The translations under genes and the position numbers were made by a program. Of a stretch of 37,880 nt of DNA, positions 1-6,744 are shown in pieces. The notes beneath the pieces are model-generated. The model searched no databases, was not told the origin of the DNA, and was given only the letters and a program-made list of their open reading frames with translations. The first letter of the stretch is position 1, and every line of letters starts with the position of its first letter. Source of the DNA: Planctomycetaceae bacterium (GTDB lineage: Bacteria; Planctomycetota; Planctomycetia; Pirellulales; Thermoguttaceae); the NCBI GenBank assembly GCA_009778035.1, contig WRKP01000022.1, positions 1 through 37,880 on the forward strand. The letters run 5' to 3'.

Positions 1-96
1 GAAGCCCGGTTTTGGGGGGGGGTCGGGGGGCGGTTTCTGTTTTCCTAAATTTCCCCCCCCCCCCCAGTTTAACATTTTGCGGCGATAGTCTTGCAT
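1..96 (-). CDS. Partial unrecognised gene, N-terminal 32 codons only
   Basis: An open frame starts at the minus-strand ATG at 96 and runs off the left edge. It reads MQDYRRKMLNWGGGG, then a Pro-rich stretch (PPPDPPPKPG). Support for a real start is good: a purine-rich ribosome site (AGGAGA, 105-110) lies 8 nt upstream, and a TTGACA-17-TACATT promoter lies at 141-169. The first 32 codons contain a run of 13 G (plus-strand C at 53-65) and runs of 9 and 6 C (plus-strand G at 14-22 and 25-30), so the reading frame depends on exact tract lengths. I do not recognise the family. Either the tracts are real and slippage-prone, or their lengths are assembly errors. Confidence 0.5.
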   Translation of the reverse strand, partial: MQDYRRKMLNWGGGGNLGKQKPPPDPPPKPGF

Positions 97-140
97 AGTT
101 TGACTCTCCTTTTTGGTTTGGATGAACATATGTTGTTGGC

Positions 141-169
141 AATGTAGCATGTTCGCCCGGGAATGTCAA
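141..169 (-). promoter_or_regulatory. Sigma70-like promoter of the left-edge gene
   Basis: Minus-strand TTGACA (164-169), 17-bp spacer, TACATT (141-146). It leaves a leader of about 38 nt before the ATG at 96, with an AGGAGA ribosome site. This is one of the few places in the window with both a leader and a Shine-Dalgarno sequence. Confidence 0.6.
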
Positions 170-184
170 CTAGGGGGGGCGAGC

Positions 185-275
185 GCGCACAAGAGCCGGG
201 GGCGTCAGCCCCCGGGTTCGACATATGATATTCTTTGATAGACCACCCGGGGGCTTACGCCCCCGGCTCTTGCGC
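185..275. repeat. Family 1 palindromic repeat, full copy A
   Basis: Two inverted arms of the type CAAGAGCCGGGGGCGTCAGC and GCTTACGCCCCCGGCTCTTG flank a conserved AT-rich centre beginning TTCGACATATGATATTC. Each arm is itself a hairpin. Full copies recur at 8821-8930 and 14542-14692. Extra CTCTTGCGC units follow to about 310. It lies between two minus-strand genes, just past the 3' end of the GH10-like gene (stop at 321). Confidence 0.85.
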
Positions 276-320
276 GCCCTCTCTTGCGCAATCGTTGGCT
301 CTTGCGCGATCGCACCCCCG

Positions 321-1829
321 CTAATCCTGCAACAAATTTTTTCGCACCGCCCGAAAATGCCGAAATGCCGGCTTGAGAACTTGATGACTGTCAAGCAATC
401 CGTAATCGTACTCCGTTGCAAAATCCGAAGGCCGAGCAGGATCACTCATGCACGTCCAAAAAATCCCCCGTACCGCCCGTTTACCCAAAAACGTCAACAA
501 AAGCATCTCCGTCCAAGTCCGTTGCCGTTCCAACGACCAAGGAGCCTCCGACGGGAGTTCTTGATTCCGCGTGATCGGAGTTCCTGCACTCGGAATCGAT
601 AGCGAAACATAAACCTTTTTCCCGAGAAAACTCCAATGGTCAATCATATTTCCAATGCTCATCGGGTCTCGCGGGAAAGTTTGCCGATAATCGAAGCCGA
701 AATCCATTTCGAGCAAAAAAGCGTCAATATCCTTGAAACTGAGCAGGGCTTCCGCTACCCGAATCTGCTCCCAACTGTCAAGATGCCGTAAAGAGTATTC
801 GCCCCAGGGCTGCGTGATACCAACCATCATCGGCGTTTGGATACCGCGTTTGCGTAACTGCTGTGCCAACACGCGGGTCAATGCCAGCGAACGATCCGGC
901 GGGATTTCCGGCAGCGACGGACATGAAAACCGATTGGCCAAAATCCAACTATGTGCCAAATAGCCGTACCGTTCCGCGATGGAATTGACAAAACGGATTG
1001 CTTCCGTCTCGAAACTGTCTTCTTCGGTCAAACTCTGCAAAAGCCAATACGGCAACGTGTCCGCACTGAACGAAAGGAGCGGACCAAGCACAACACGCAT
1101 CCCGAATCGGCTCGGGGCTAATAATTTTTGCTCCAAGCGTTCCCAGTGAAACTGTCCTGGCAGCGGTTCCAGTTCCCGCCAAGTCGGCATCGGCAACGCG
1201 AGATGAAAGGAATCTTGCAGCAATTTGGCGTAGGCATCGAATTCGTGCAGCGTTTCGGGATGGGGCGTTTCGGGATGCTGTGCATTCATCCCGATTCCGA
1301 GCAGGACGGGCAATCGGTTGCCGTTTCGCGTTCTCCAGGCGAGGGATTGTTCGGCAAAATGCCTATTTTCATGGACGATGAGCGGGGCGAGTTCGTTCAA
1401 AATGAACACAAATTCCTGTTCGAGGTCGCACGAAAAAGAGTCTTGAACGATGAGGCTGGAAAAATGTTTGGCGAGTTGCTGCACTTGCTCGTCGAGTTCC
1501 TTGGGCTGCCTGAACCCGAGCATTTTCCAATCGAACAGTCGGCGGTAAAGTCGTCCGAAAGCCCCGCGAGTGAGTTCCCGCAGCAGAAAGTAGGGTTCGC
1601 TGCGTCCGAGCAGGGATTCGGTGGCTTCCATAAAGACGCCGACCGACGGATGCAAGATGGGGACGTGGACGGTTCCGCTGGTGTAGGACTCGGAATAGAG
1701 GATGAGTTCGTGCCGTTGGACGGTTGCCAGTGTTAATTGGGGGACGCGTCCCCAACCGGCGAAGTAGGCCGTTTCCAGAAAGGGTTGGGGAATAATTCCG
1801 GGTGTGATCCGAAAACGCCATTCGAACAT
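321..1829 (-). CDS. GH10-like TIM-barrel protein, catalytic acid probably lost
   Basis: 502 aa, no signal peptide. The C-terminal two thirds follow the layout of family GH10 xylanase-like glycosidases: 'PTWRELEPLPGQFHWERLEQ' matches the region before the GH10 active site, 'GPLLSFSADTLPYWL' matches the GHTLVWH..P.WL block, and 'LLEMDFGFD' matches the strand carrying the nucleophile Glu. Where GH10 has W-D-V-V-N-E, this protein has 'WILANRF', so the acid/base Glu appears replaced by Arg. The first ~170 residues resemble nothing I know. The ATG at 1829 is chosen over upstream in-frame codons because a TTGCAA-17-TAGAAT promoter ends 8 bases before it. It is divergent from holA. It may bind rather than cleave a polysaccharide; the substrate is unknown. 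Confidence 0.7.
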   Translation of the reverse strand: MFEWRFRITPGIIPQPFLETAYFAGWGRVPQLTLATVQRHELILYSESYTSGTVHVPILHPSVGVFMEATESLLGRSEPYFLLRELTRGAFGRLYRRLFDWKMLGFRQPKELDEQVQQLAKHFSSLIVQDSFSCDLEQEFVFILNELAPLIVHENRHFAEQSLAWRTRNGNRLPVLLGIGMNAQHPETPHPETLHEFDAYAKLLQDSFHLALPMPTWRELEPLPGQFHWERLEQKLLAPSRFGMRVVLGPLLSFSADTLPYWLLQSLTEEDSFETEAIRFVNSIAERYGYLAHSWILANRFSCPSLPEIPPDRSLALTRVLAQQLRKRGIQTPMMVGITQPWGEYSLRHLDSWEQIRVAEALLSFKDIDAFLLEMDFGFDYRQTFPRDPMSIGNMIDHWSFLGKKVYVSLSIPSAGTPITRNQELPSEAPWSLERQRTWTEMLLLTFLGKRAVRGIFWTCMSDPARPSDFATEYDYGLLDSHQVLKPAFRHFRAVRKNLLQD

Positions 1830-1837
1830 GCCGGGTG

Positions 1838-1866
1838 ATTCTAACGGAACAGGGCATTTATTGCAA
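1838..1866 (-). promoter_or_regulatory. Promoter of the GH10-like gene, leaderless geometry
   Basis: Minus-strand TTGCAA (1861-1866), 17 bp, TAGAAT (1838-1843). Only 8 bases separate the -10 box from the ATG at 1829, so transcription should begin about 2 nt before the start codon. Confidence 0.65.
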
Positions 1867-1878
1867 GGGTTCCGTTCC

Positions 1879-1907
1879 TTGCAGTTTGCTGGGCCTTGTG
1901 CTAAACT
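1879..1907 (+). promoter_or_regulatory. Promoter of holA, leaderless geometry
   Basis: TTGCAG (1879-1884), 17 bp, TAAACT (1902-1907), then 8 bases to the ATG at 1916. It faces away from the promoter at 1838-1866; the two -35 boxes are about 12 bp apart. Confidence 0.55.
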
Positions 1908-1915
1908 GGAATCCG

Positions 1916-2965
1916 ATGAAGCCTGTTTCCGTCCATGATTATCTTTGGAACGTCGGCAAGTTCCCCGCAATGCCCGTCTGCGTGGTGTTCGGAGATGATG
2001 CGTATCTGCGGGCCAATGCCGTTCGACATATCCGCGATCAAGTGCTTGCCGGAGAAGATGCCGAATTCGCGATGAGCCTTTTTGAAGGGGATACGGCCGC
2101 ATTCAAGGACGTCTACCGCGAACTCCACACGACCGCAATGTTCGGCGGCGGCCGGCGAGTCGTCCGCGTTGATGATGCCGACTCGTTCGTTACCAAAAAT
2201 CGGGCGGAACTCGAAAATTACGTTGCGAAGCCTTCCCATCAGACCGTGCTGATTTTGCAACTCAAAACATTCGCATCGAACACGAATTTGTACAAAAAAC
2301 TTGTCGGTTCGGGCCTCATCATCGAAGCCAAAACGCTTACCGACAAGGAGATGCCGAATTGGGTTGCGCAATGGGCCAAGCATCATTACAAGATGCCGTG
2401 CGATCCGGCAGCGGCGGCGATGATTGTTGAACGGGTCGGTTTGGAACACGGATTGCTCGACCAGGAATTGGCCAAATTGTCGTTGATGGTCGCGGATAGT
2501 AAGGGAATCACGCCGGAATTGGTGGAGCAGGCCGTGGGGTCGTGGCGGTCGCGGACGGCTTTTGAGATGTTGGATTTGGCTTTGGAGGGGAAGACGACGC
2601 TCGCGGTTCGGCAACTGAATGCCTTGATATTGGCCGGTGAAAATGCGGTTGGGATTTTGGCGCAAATATCGGCAACGCTCCGAAAATTGGCTGCCGCTAC
2701 GGAAATTATCTTAAATGCGGAACGGCAACGGGGCAAGATTTCTGTTCGGGCTGCATTGGAGCAGGCGGGCGTCAAGGGATTTTTTCTCAACAAAACGGAG
2801 AAGCAGTTGTTGCATATTGGCAGGCAACGGGGAGTGAAGTTATCGCAATGGTTATTGCAACTGGATCTTGATTTGAAGGGTGAGAGTCGGAGCGAGCCGC
2901 GATTGCTGTTGGAGATGTTTCTCGTAAAGATTTCGCAAACACCGGGAGCGCGCACAAGCGAATGA
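1916..2965 (+). CDS. holA: DNA polymerase III delta subunit
   Basis: 349 aa, normal length for HolA, the clamp-loader subunit that opens the sliding clamp. It begins MKPVSVHDYLWN and soon reaches 'VCVVFGDDAYLR', the usual HolA start where the AAA+-like fold begins without a functional Walker A. Further family-like blocks are 'MFGGGRRVVRVDDAD', 'NWVAQWAKHHYKMPCDPAAAAM', 'GLEHGLLDQELAKLSLM' and the C-terminal helical 'LILAGENAVGILAQISATLRKL'. An upstream in-frame ATG exists, but the promoter at 1879-1907 puts transcription at about 1914, so 1916 is the start. The last residues (TPGARTSE) and the stop codon come from a repeat arm of the family 1 type, so the C-terminus has probably been remodelled. 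Confidence 0.9.
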   Translation: MKPVSVHDYLWNVGKFPAMPVCVVFGDDAYLRANAVRHIRDQVLAGEDAEFAMSLFEGDTAAFKDVYRELHTTAMFGGGRRVVRVDDADSFVTKNRAELENYVAKPSHQTVLILQLKTFASNTNLYKKLVGSGLIIEAKTLTDKEMPNWVAQWAKHHYKMPCDPAAAAMIVERVGLEHGLLDQELAKLSLMVADSKGITPELVEQAVGSWRSRTAFEMLDLALEGKTTLAVRQLNALILAGENAVGILAQISATLRKLAAATEIILNAERQRGKISVRAALEQAGVKGFFLNKTEKQLLHIGRQRGVKLSQWLLQLDLDLKGESRSEPRLLLEMFLVKISQTPGARTSE

Positions 2966-3010
2966 GCGCAAGAGCGAGGGCGCAAGAGCCGGAGGCGTTA
3001 GCCTCCGGGT
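2946..3010. repeat. Family 1 repeat, variant half copy overlapping the end of holA
   Basis: GCGCGCACAAGC and GCGCAAGAGC units are followed by CCGGAGGCGTTAGCCTCCGG. This is the family 1 hairpin with one changed base pair: GGGGG/CCCCC has become GGAGG/CCTCC on both sides, so pairing is kept. The holA stop codon lies inside the element. Confidence 0.75.
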
Positions 3011-3099
3011 TATTCCCCCGAAAATATTCAAGTTTGCCTGCCACGATCGACGATACTGATGGTGTATCAATGGTAAAACCATATTTAGGGGGCTCAATT

Positions 3100-3417
3100 A
3101 TGTTCCGTCGCATTTCGTTCGCCGTTCTTTGCTCGCTTTGCTTGTTCCTGGTTTCCGAGTCCGCTTCGGCTCAACAAGCGTACGGTCAACAATGGGCGAC
3201 GTCCCAGTCGCAAGATTGGCAACGGTTTTATCATTACCCTTACGTCTATTATCCGCACAATTTCAATACGCCGGAACATTATCAAAGCGCTCCGAATCTG
3301 TATCATCGCTATCCGGCCGAAATGCGTGTTCCGGCATACGACAAGACTTGGATCAATTTTTATCCTTCAAAACGGCGTTATCATCGGGGAAATCATTTCC
3401 GGCTTGACATATTTTAA
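3100..3417 (+). CDS. Small secreted Tyr/His-rich protein
   Basis: 105 aa. The start MFRRISFAVLCSLCLFLVSE is a clear signal peptide ending ASA|QQ. The mature part is rich in Tyr, His, Pro and Asn ('DWQRFYHYPYVYYPHNF', 'NLYHRYPAEMRVPAYDK', 'KRRYHRGNHF'). From memory, short secreted proteins with this pattern are common in planctomycetes; their role is not known to me. The ATG at 3100 is chosen because it starts the signal peptide and is preceded by AGGGGGCT; an upstream in-frame extension would run through repeat DNA. It lies between holA and rsmE on the same strand. The TTGACA near its 3' end (3404) has no good -10 partner. Confidence 0.7.
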   Translation: MFRRISFAVLCSLCLFLVSESASAQQAYGQQWATSQSQDWQRFYHYPYVYYPHNFNTPEHYQSAPNLYHRYPAEMRVPAYDKTWINFYPSKRRYHRGNHFRLDIF

Positions 3418-3471
3418 GGGCGTATCCATTGGAATAACCGTGTTTCGCACAAGTTTCATGCCCCGTCGAAT

Positions 3472-4209
3472 ATGACCGATCGATTCTTCGTAGACCCTGC
3501 CGTTTCCCGTTGGGACGGCGATGCCGTCTGGCTCGCCGGCGATGAATTTCACCATTTCAGCAAGGTGATGCGTGGAAAAGTCGGCAATGCCCTCGTCCTT
3601 TTCGATGGAACCGGGAAATGTGCCCGCGGAATTGCCGAGTCCCTGCACAAAGACGGCCTGCAAATCCGCATTACGCAGACATCTGCCGATGAGATCGAGT
3701 CGACACTTCGCTTGACCGTTGCGTCGGCTCTCCCCAAGGGCGATCGGCAACGGTTTCTCGTCGAAAAACTGGCCGAATTGGGTGCAGCCCGATTCATTCC
3801 GGTTCAAATGGAACGCAGTGTTGCCCGGGCGAACGATGCCGTTGTCCAACGATTGCGGCGGTATGTCATCGAAGCCGCCAAACAGTGCGGCCGGAATGTC
3901 CTGATGGAAATTGCCAACGAAGTTCCGATTGGCAAATTGCACGAACATTTGGCAATGCAGACGAAATACTTGCTTCATCCCGTCGCGTTGGGGAATGTCG
4001 GTCAGACGACTTCGCGGCAGGTTTTGACGGGTATTCCGATGCCTGAAAAAATCACCATTTTGGCGGGACCGGAGGGCAGTTTCACGGAGCAGGAGGTTGC
4101 GATTGTTCTTCGGGCAGGTTTTGTCCCGTTTGATTTAGGCAAACGCATACTCCGCACCGAGACGGCGTGCATTGCAGCCGCGGCGGTGTTTTTGAGTTTT
4201 GCGGATTAG
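3472..4209 (+). CDS. rsmE: 16S rRNA m3U1498 methyltransferase RsmE
   Basis: 245 aa, the usual family length. RsmE uses S-adenosylmethionine to methylate N3 of U1498 in 16S rRNA. The N-terminal PUA-like part shows 'DEFHHFSKVMRGKVGN'. The C-terminal SPOUT knot shows 'LPKGDRQRFLVEKLAELGAA', 'VIEAAKQCGRN', 'ILAGPEGSFTEQEV' and 'LGKRILRTETACIAAAAV', the last two forming the SAM-binding knot. All key blocks are intact. The stop is 27 bp from the stop of convergent ribBA, with no clear terminator between them. Confidence 0.95.
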   Translation: MTDRFFVDPAVSRWDGDAVWLAGDEFHHFSKVMRGKVGNALVLFDGTGKCARGIAESLHKDGLQIRITQTSADEIESTLRLTVASALPKGDRQRFLVEKLAELGAARFIPVQMERSVARANDAVVQRLRRYVIEAAKQCGRNVLMEIANEVPIGKLHEHLAMQTKYLLHPVALGNVGQTTSRQVLTGIPMPEKITILAGPEGSFTEQEVAIVLRAGFVPFDLGKRILRTETACIAAAAVFLSFAD

Positions 4210-4236
4210 GGTGTATTTTGTTTTGTTCCGCTGCGA

Positions 4237-5454
4237 TTACGGCAATTTGTGGCCCATCTTGTCCCGCTTCGCCGCCAAATACGGCTCACTATGCGCATTC
4301 GACGGACATACGATCGGAACCTGATCGACGACCGCTAAATCAAATCCTCCATAAATGAACGCATCCGTCTTCTTCGGATTGTTCGTCAATAACCGAATAC
4401 GCTTCAATCCTATGTCCTTCAAAATCTGAATGCCAATACCGTAATCCCGTAAGTCCGCCTTGTGCCCCAAAGCCAAATTCGCTTCGACCGTGTCCAATCC
4501 GCTGTCCTGCAAACTGTATGCCTTAATTTTTTCCGCTAATCCAATTCCCCGGCCCTCCTGCGGCATATACACAAGCACTCCGCTGCCGGCTTCGCTCATC
4601 ATTTGCATCGCCCGATGAAATTGATCGCCGCAATCGCATCGCAACGAATGAAGCAAATCGCCCGTAAAACAAGATGAATGAAGGCGAACAAGCGGTGCGT
4701 CCGCAACGGCAGGCTCGCCAAACACGATGGCAATCGGCTCTTCCGGCTCATACTTGATCGAGTAAATGTAAACCCGTGCGTTGCCGTATTTCGTCGGCAA
4801 ATCCGCATCGGCAATCCGCGTTACGATTTTTTCAATACGCCGCCGGTATTTAATCAGTTCCCTAATGGTAATAATTTCCAAATCGAACTGTTTGGCAAGC
4901 GCAAAGAGCGTTTCGCGGTCGGCTCGGTTGCCGGTATCGTCTAAAATTTCGCACAGCACGCCGCCGGGAAGCATACCGGCAAGGCGCACCAAGTCGATGA
5001 TGGCTTCGGTGTGTCCTGCTCGGCGAAGCACGCCGCCTTCTTTGGCTTCGAGCGGGAAAAGATGGCCAGGCCGAACGAAATCGGCAGGTTTGCTGTTGGG
5101 ATCAATGATTGCCCGGATCGTATCGGCCCGTTCTTGTGCGGTAATTCCGGTTCGGTTCGTGATATGATCGACGGGAACGGTGAAGGCGGTTTGGAGCGGA
5201 GCGGTATTGTGCGAAACCATTGGAGCGAGTTCAAGTCGTTTGCAGGTTTCCGGCAGGATGGGCATACAGACTTGCCCTCTGCCGTATTGGAGCATAAAAT
5301 TGACTTGGCTGTCGGTAATGGTTTCGGCGGCGCACACGAAGTCTCCTTCATTTTCCCGGTCTTCATCGTCCATCACGATGACGGTTTTTCCGGCTCTGAT
5401 TGCTTCGAGTGCTTGGTCGATGGAGGAGGGCGTGCTGGCGGACGGAGAAGACAT
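4237..5454 (-). CDS. ribBA: Bifunctional DHBP synthase / GTP cyclohydrolase II
   Basis: 405 aa, full-length fusion. The N-terminal half (to ~205) makes 3,4-dihydroxy-2-butanone 4-phosphate from ribulose 5-phosphate and shows 'MDDEDRENEGDF' and 'VLRRAGHTEAIIDL'. The C-terminal half opens GTP as the first step to riboflavin: 'SSCFTGD' and 'RCDCGDQFH' supply the three zinc cysteines, followed by 'MPQEGRGIGLAEKI' and 'LLTNNPKK'. Both active sites look intact. With ribF at 30.6 kb, the window holds both early and late steps of flavin synthesis. The ATG at 5454 lies 9 bases after a TGATATAAT extended -10, so the mRNA is probably leaderless. Confidence 0.96.
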   Translation of the reverse strand: MSSPSASTPSSIDQALEAIRAGKTVIVMDDEDRENEGDFVCAAETITDSQVNFMLQYGRGQVCMPILPETCKRLELAPMVSHNTAPLQTAFTVPVDHITNRTGITAQERADTIRAIIDPNSKPADFVRPGHLFPLEAKEGGVLRRAGHTEAIIDLVRLAGMLPGGVLCEILDDTGNRADRETLFALAKQFDLEIITIRELIKYRRRIEKIVTRIADADLPTKYGNARVYIYSIKYEPEEPIAIVFGEPAVADAPLVRLHSSCFTGDLLHSLRCDCGDQFHRAMQMMSEAGSGVLVYMPQEGRGIGLAEKIKAYSLQDSGLDTVEANLALGHKADLRDYGIGIQILKDIGLKRIRLLTNNPKKTDAFIYGGFDLAVVDQVPIVCPSNAHSEPYLAAKRDKMGHKLP

Positions 5455-5463
5455 ATTGACCCC

Positions 5464-5469
5464 ATTATA
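5464..5469 (-). promoter_or_regulatory. Extended -10 promoter of ribBA
   Basis: The minus strand reads TGATATAAT: a perfect -10 (5464-5469) with the TGn extension. The -35 position (TTTCCG, 5487-5492) is weak. The gap to the ATG is 9 bases. I see no room for an FMN riboswitch. Confidence 0.55.
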
Positions 5470-5495
5470 TCAGAATAGACTTGTTCGGAAACCGT

Positions 5496-5592
5496 GTCAT
5501 TCCGGCACAAGCCGGAAAAGGTAGGCAGCCGACCGCCGGGCGGCTGCGTGCGGTACTCCGCACTTCCCCAAGTCGGCTTTCGCCGGGATGAT
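5496..5592. repeat. Hybrid repeat: family 2 core inside family 3 arms
   Basis: The left end (5496-5517, GTCATTCCGGCACAAGCCGG) is the left arm of family 3. The middle (5518-5577) is family 2 type, with GGTAGGCAGCCGACCGCC and TGCGGTACTCCGCA. The right end (5578-5592, TTTCGCCGGGATGAT) is the family 3 right arm. The central part of family 3 is missing. Confidence 0.75.
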
Positions 5593-5624
5593 AACTTTTT
5601 GTCCAGAGCAAAGTTGAATACTCG

Positions 5625-5948
5625 CTACTCCCGAAAATAGGGTTCCATCGCGTCGTATCTTTTCGGCCCGATGCCCCGGACATTCAAAATTTCGCTGAAA
5701 TCCTCAATCGGAGCGTTCTCATCGCGGTATTGAATAATGCCTTCGGCCAGTTTCGGCCCTATGCCCGGTAAAGTTCGCAGTTCGCCCGCCGTTGCCGTGT
5801 TAATGTCGATTCGGAACCGGTATTGCTTCGGTTCGCACACTTCCCGGCCGCCCGCTCCCAAGTTCCAGCACAGGAGCGAGGCAAAAATGGCCAGCACAAT
5901 GGCCAGCGTCCGTTGATCCGAATGTCGCAAGCGGAACATTTCACGCAT
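5625..5948 (-). CDS. ComEA-like membrane-anchored helix-hairpin-helix protein
   Basis: 107 aa. One membrane segment at about residues 14-32 (TLAIVLAIFASLLCWNLGAG) is followed by a compact ComEA-type DNA-binding domain: 'DINTATAGELRTLPGIGPKLAEGI' and 'NVRGIGPKRYDAMEPYF', two HhH hairpins with the G-I-G-P-K signature. In competent bacteria ComEA binds incoming double-stranded DNA at the membrane; here uptake is only an inference because no other com genes are visible. It lies 61 bp downstream of adk on the same strand and may be co-transcribed. The gap contains a family 3 half arm. A second ATG at 5939 is possible. Confidence 0.8.
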   Translation of the reverse strand: MREMFRLRHSDQRTLAIVLAIFASLLCWNLGAGGREVCEPKQYRFRIDINTATAGELRTLPGIGPKLAEGIIQYRDENAPIEDFSEILNVRGIGPKRYDAMEPYFRE

Positions 5949-6009
5949 CTGGTTTCACGCATTTGGGCCGGAATGACGAAAAAGGAGCCGGGGCAATTTG
6001 AAATTCGCT

Positions 6010-6594
6010 CTACGACGTACATCGGCAACCGCAGCCACCTTGGGGAGCATCCAAAACTTTTTCGATTCGGGCAAAGATTTCTTCGACCGTCCCGAGACCT
6101 TCGATCGTTTTGAGCAGGCCCTTTTTGCCGTAGTAGTCGAGCAGCGGACTCGTCTGATTGTTATACACGGCAATGCGTTCTTTAATCGTCTCCGGCGTAT
6201 CGTCGGCTCGGCCCCGTTTCGACAAACGGGTATAAAGTTCCTCGTCGGGAACCTTGAGTTCCAACACGACATCAAGCGGCGTGCCGGCTTCGGCAAGCAT
6301 CTTGTCGAGGGCTTCCGCCTGGGCGATGGTTCGGGGAAAACCGTCGAGCAGGTATCCGGCTTTGCAGTCGTCTTTTTTGAGCCGATCTGCAATGACGCCG
6401 ATGACGACGTCATCGGGAACGAGTTGTCCGCTGGACATATATTTATCGGCTTCGAGTCCGATTTCCGTTTTGGCATCCCGTGCGGCTCGGAGCATGTCGC
6501 CGGTCGAGAGGTGTGCTGGTTTGTATTTTGCAATAATTTTTTCCGCTTGGGTTCCTTTGCCTGCGCCGGGAGGGCCGATGAATACGATTCGCAT
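6010..6594 (-). CDS. adk: Adenylate kinase, short-LID form
   Basis: 194 aa. It interconverts AMP, ADP and ATP. The P-loop is 'GPPGAGKGTQ' (residues 7-16), the AMP site 'STGDMLRAARDA', and the CORE motif 'GYLLDGFPRTIAQAEAL'. The LID region is only 'RLSKRGRADDTPETI', so this is the short form lacking the ~25-residue LID insert of the E. coli enzyme. An odd C-terminal tail, 'PQGGCGCRCTS', carries three cysteines. The ATG at 6594 is chosen because it precedes MRIVFIG and follows a well-formed promoter by about 37 bp. It stands alone instead of in the usual ribosomal-protein operon. Confidence 0.94.
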   Translation of the reverse strand: MRIVFIGPPGAGKGTQAEKIIAKYKPAHLSTGDMLRAARDAKTEIGLEADKYMSSGQLVPDDVVIGVIADRLKKDDCKAGYLLDGFPRTIAQAEALDKMLAEAGTPLDVVLELKVPDEELYTRLSKRGRADDTPETIKERIAVYNNQTSPLLDYYGKKGLLKTIEGLGTVEEIFARIEKVLDAPQGGCGCRCTS

Positions 6595-6631
6595 TATGGT
6601 TGGTTTGGATGAAATGTAATCAGATACGGGA

Positions 6632-6660
6632 ATTCTATCACATTTTGTCCTCGGTTGCAA
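6632..6660 (-). promoter_or_regulatory. Promoter of adk
   Basis: Minus-strand TTGCAA (6655-6660), 17 bp, TAGAAT (6632-6637). It predicts a leader of about 31 nt, so adk is one of the genes not fitting the leaderless pattern. Confidence 0.6.
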
Positions 6661-6671
6661 CGCGGCCGAAA

Positions 6672-6705
6672 AACCGCCGGGCTAACGCCCGCCGCTCTTG
6701 CGATC
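6672..6705. repeat. Family 1 fragment upstream of hisA
   Basis: CCGCCGGGCTAACGCCCGCC followed by GCTCTTGCGA: a shortened right half of family 1. It sits directly before the -35 box of hisA. Confidence 0.6.
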
Positions 6706-6710
6706 TTCTC

Positions 6711-6738
6711 TTGACAGGCCCTCGAAAACCAATACAAT
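6711..6738 (+). promoter_or_regulatory. Promoter of hisA, leaderless
   Basis: TTGACA (6711-6716), 16 bp, TACAAT (6733-6738), then only 6 bases to the ATG at 6745. This predicts transcription starting at or next to the A of the start codon. The -35 box is part of a CTCTTGACA unit following a family 1 fragment. Confidence 0.7.
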
Positions 6739-6744
6739 GCCCAA

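Noticed and set aside
225..602. Plus-strand frame of 125 codons near the left end
   Set aside because: It reads through a family 1 repeat and then antisense to the GH10-like gene.
5455..5495. FMN riboswitch upstream of ribBA
   Set aside because: The -10 box lies 9 bases from the start codon, leaving no leader.
5625..5948. Naming the HhH protein comEA
   Set aside because: No other competence genes are visible, and short HhH proteins with a membrane anchor may have other roles.
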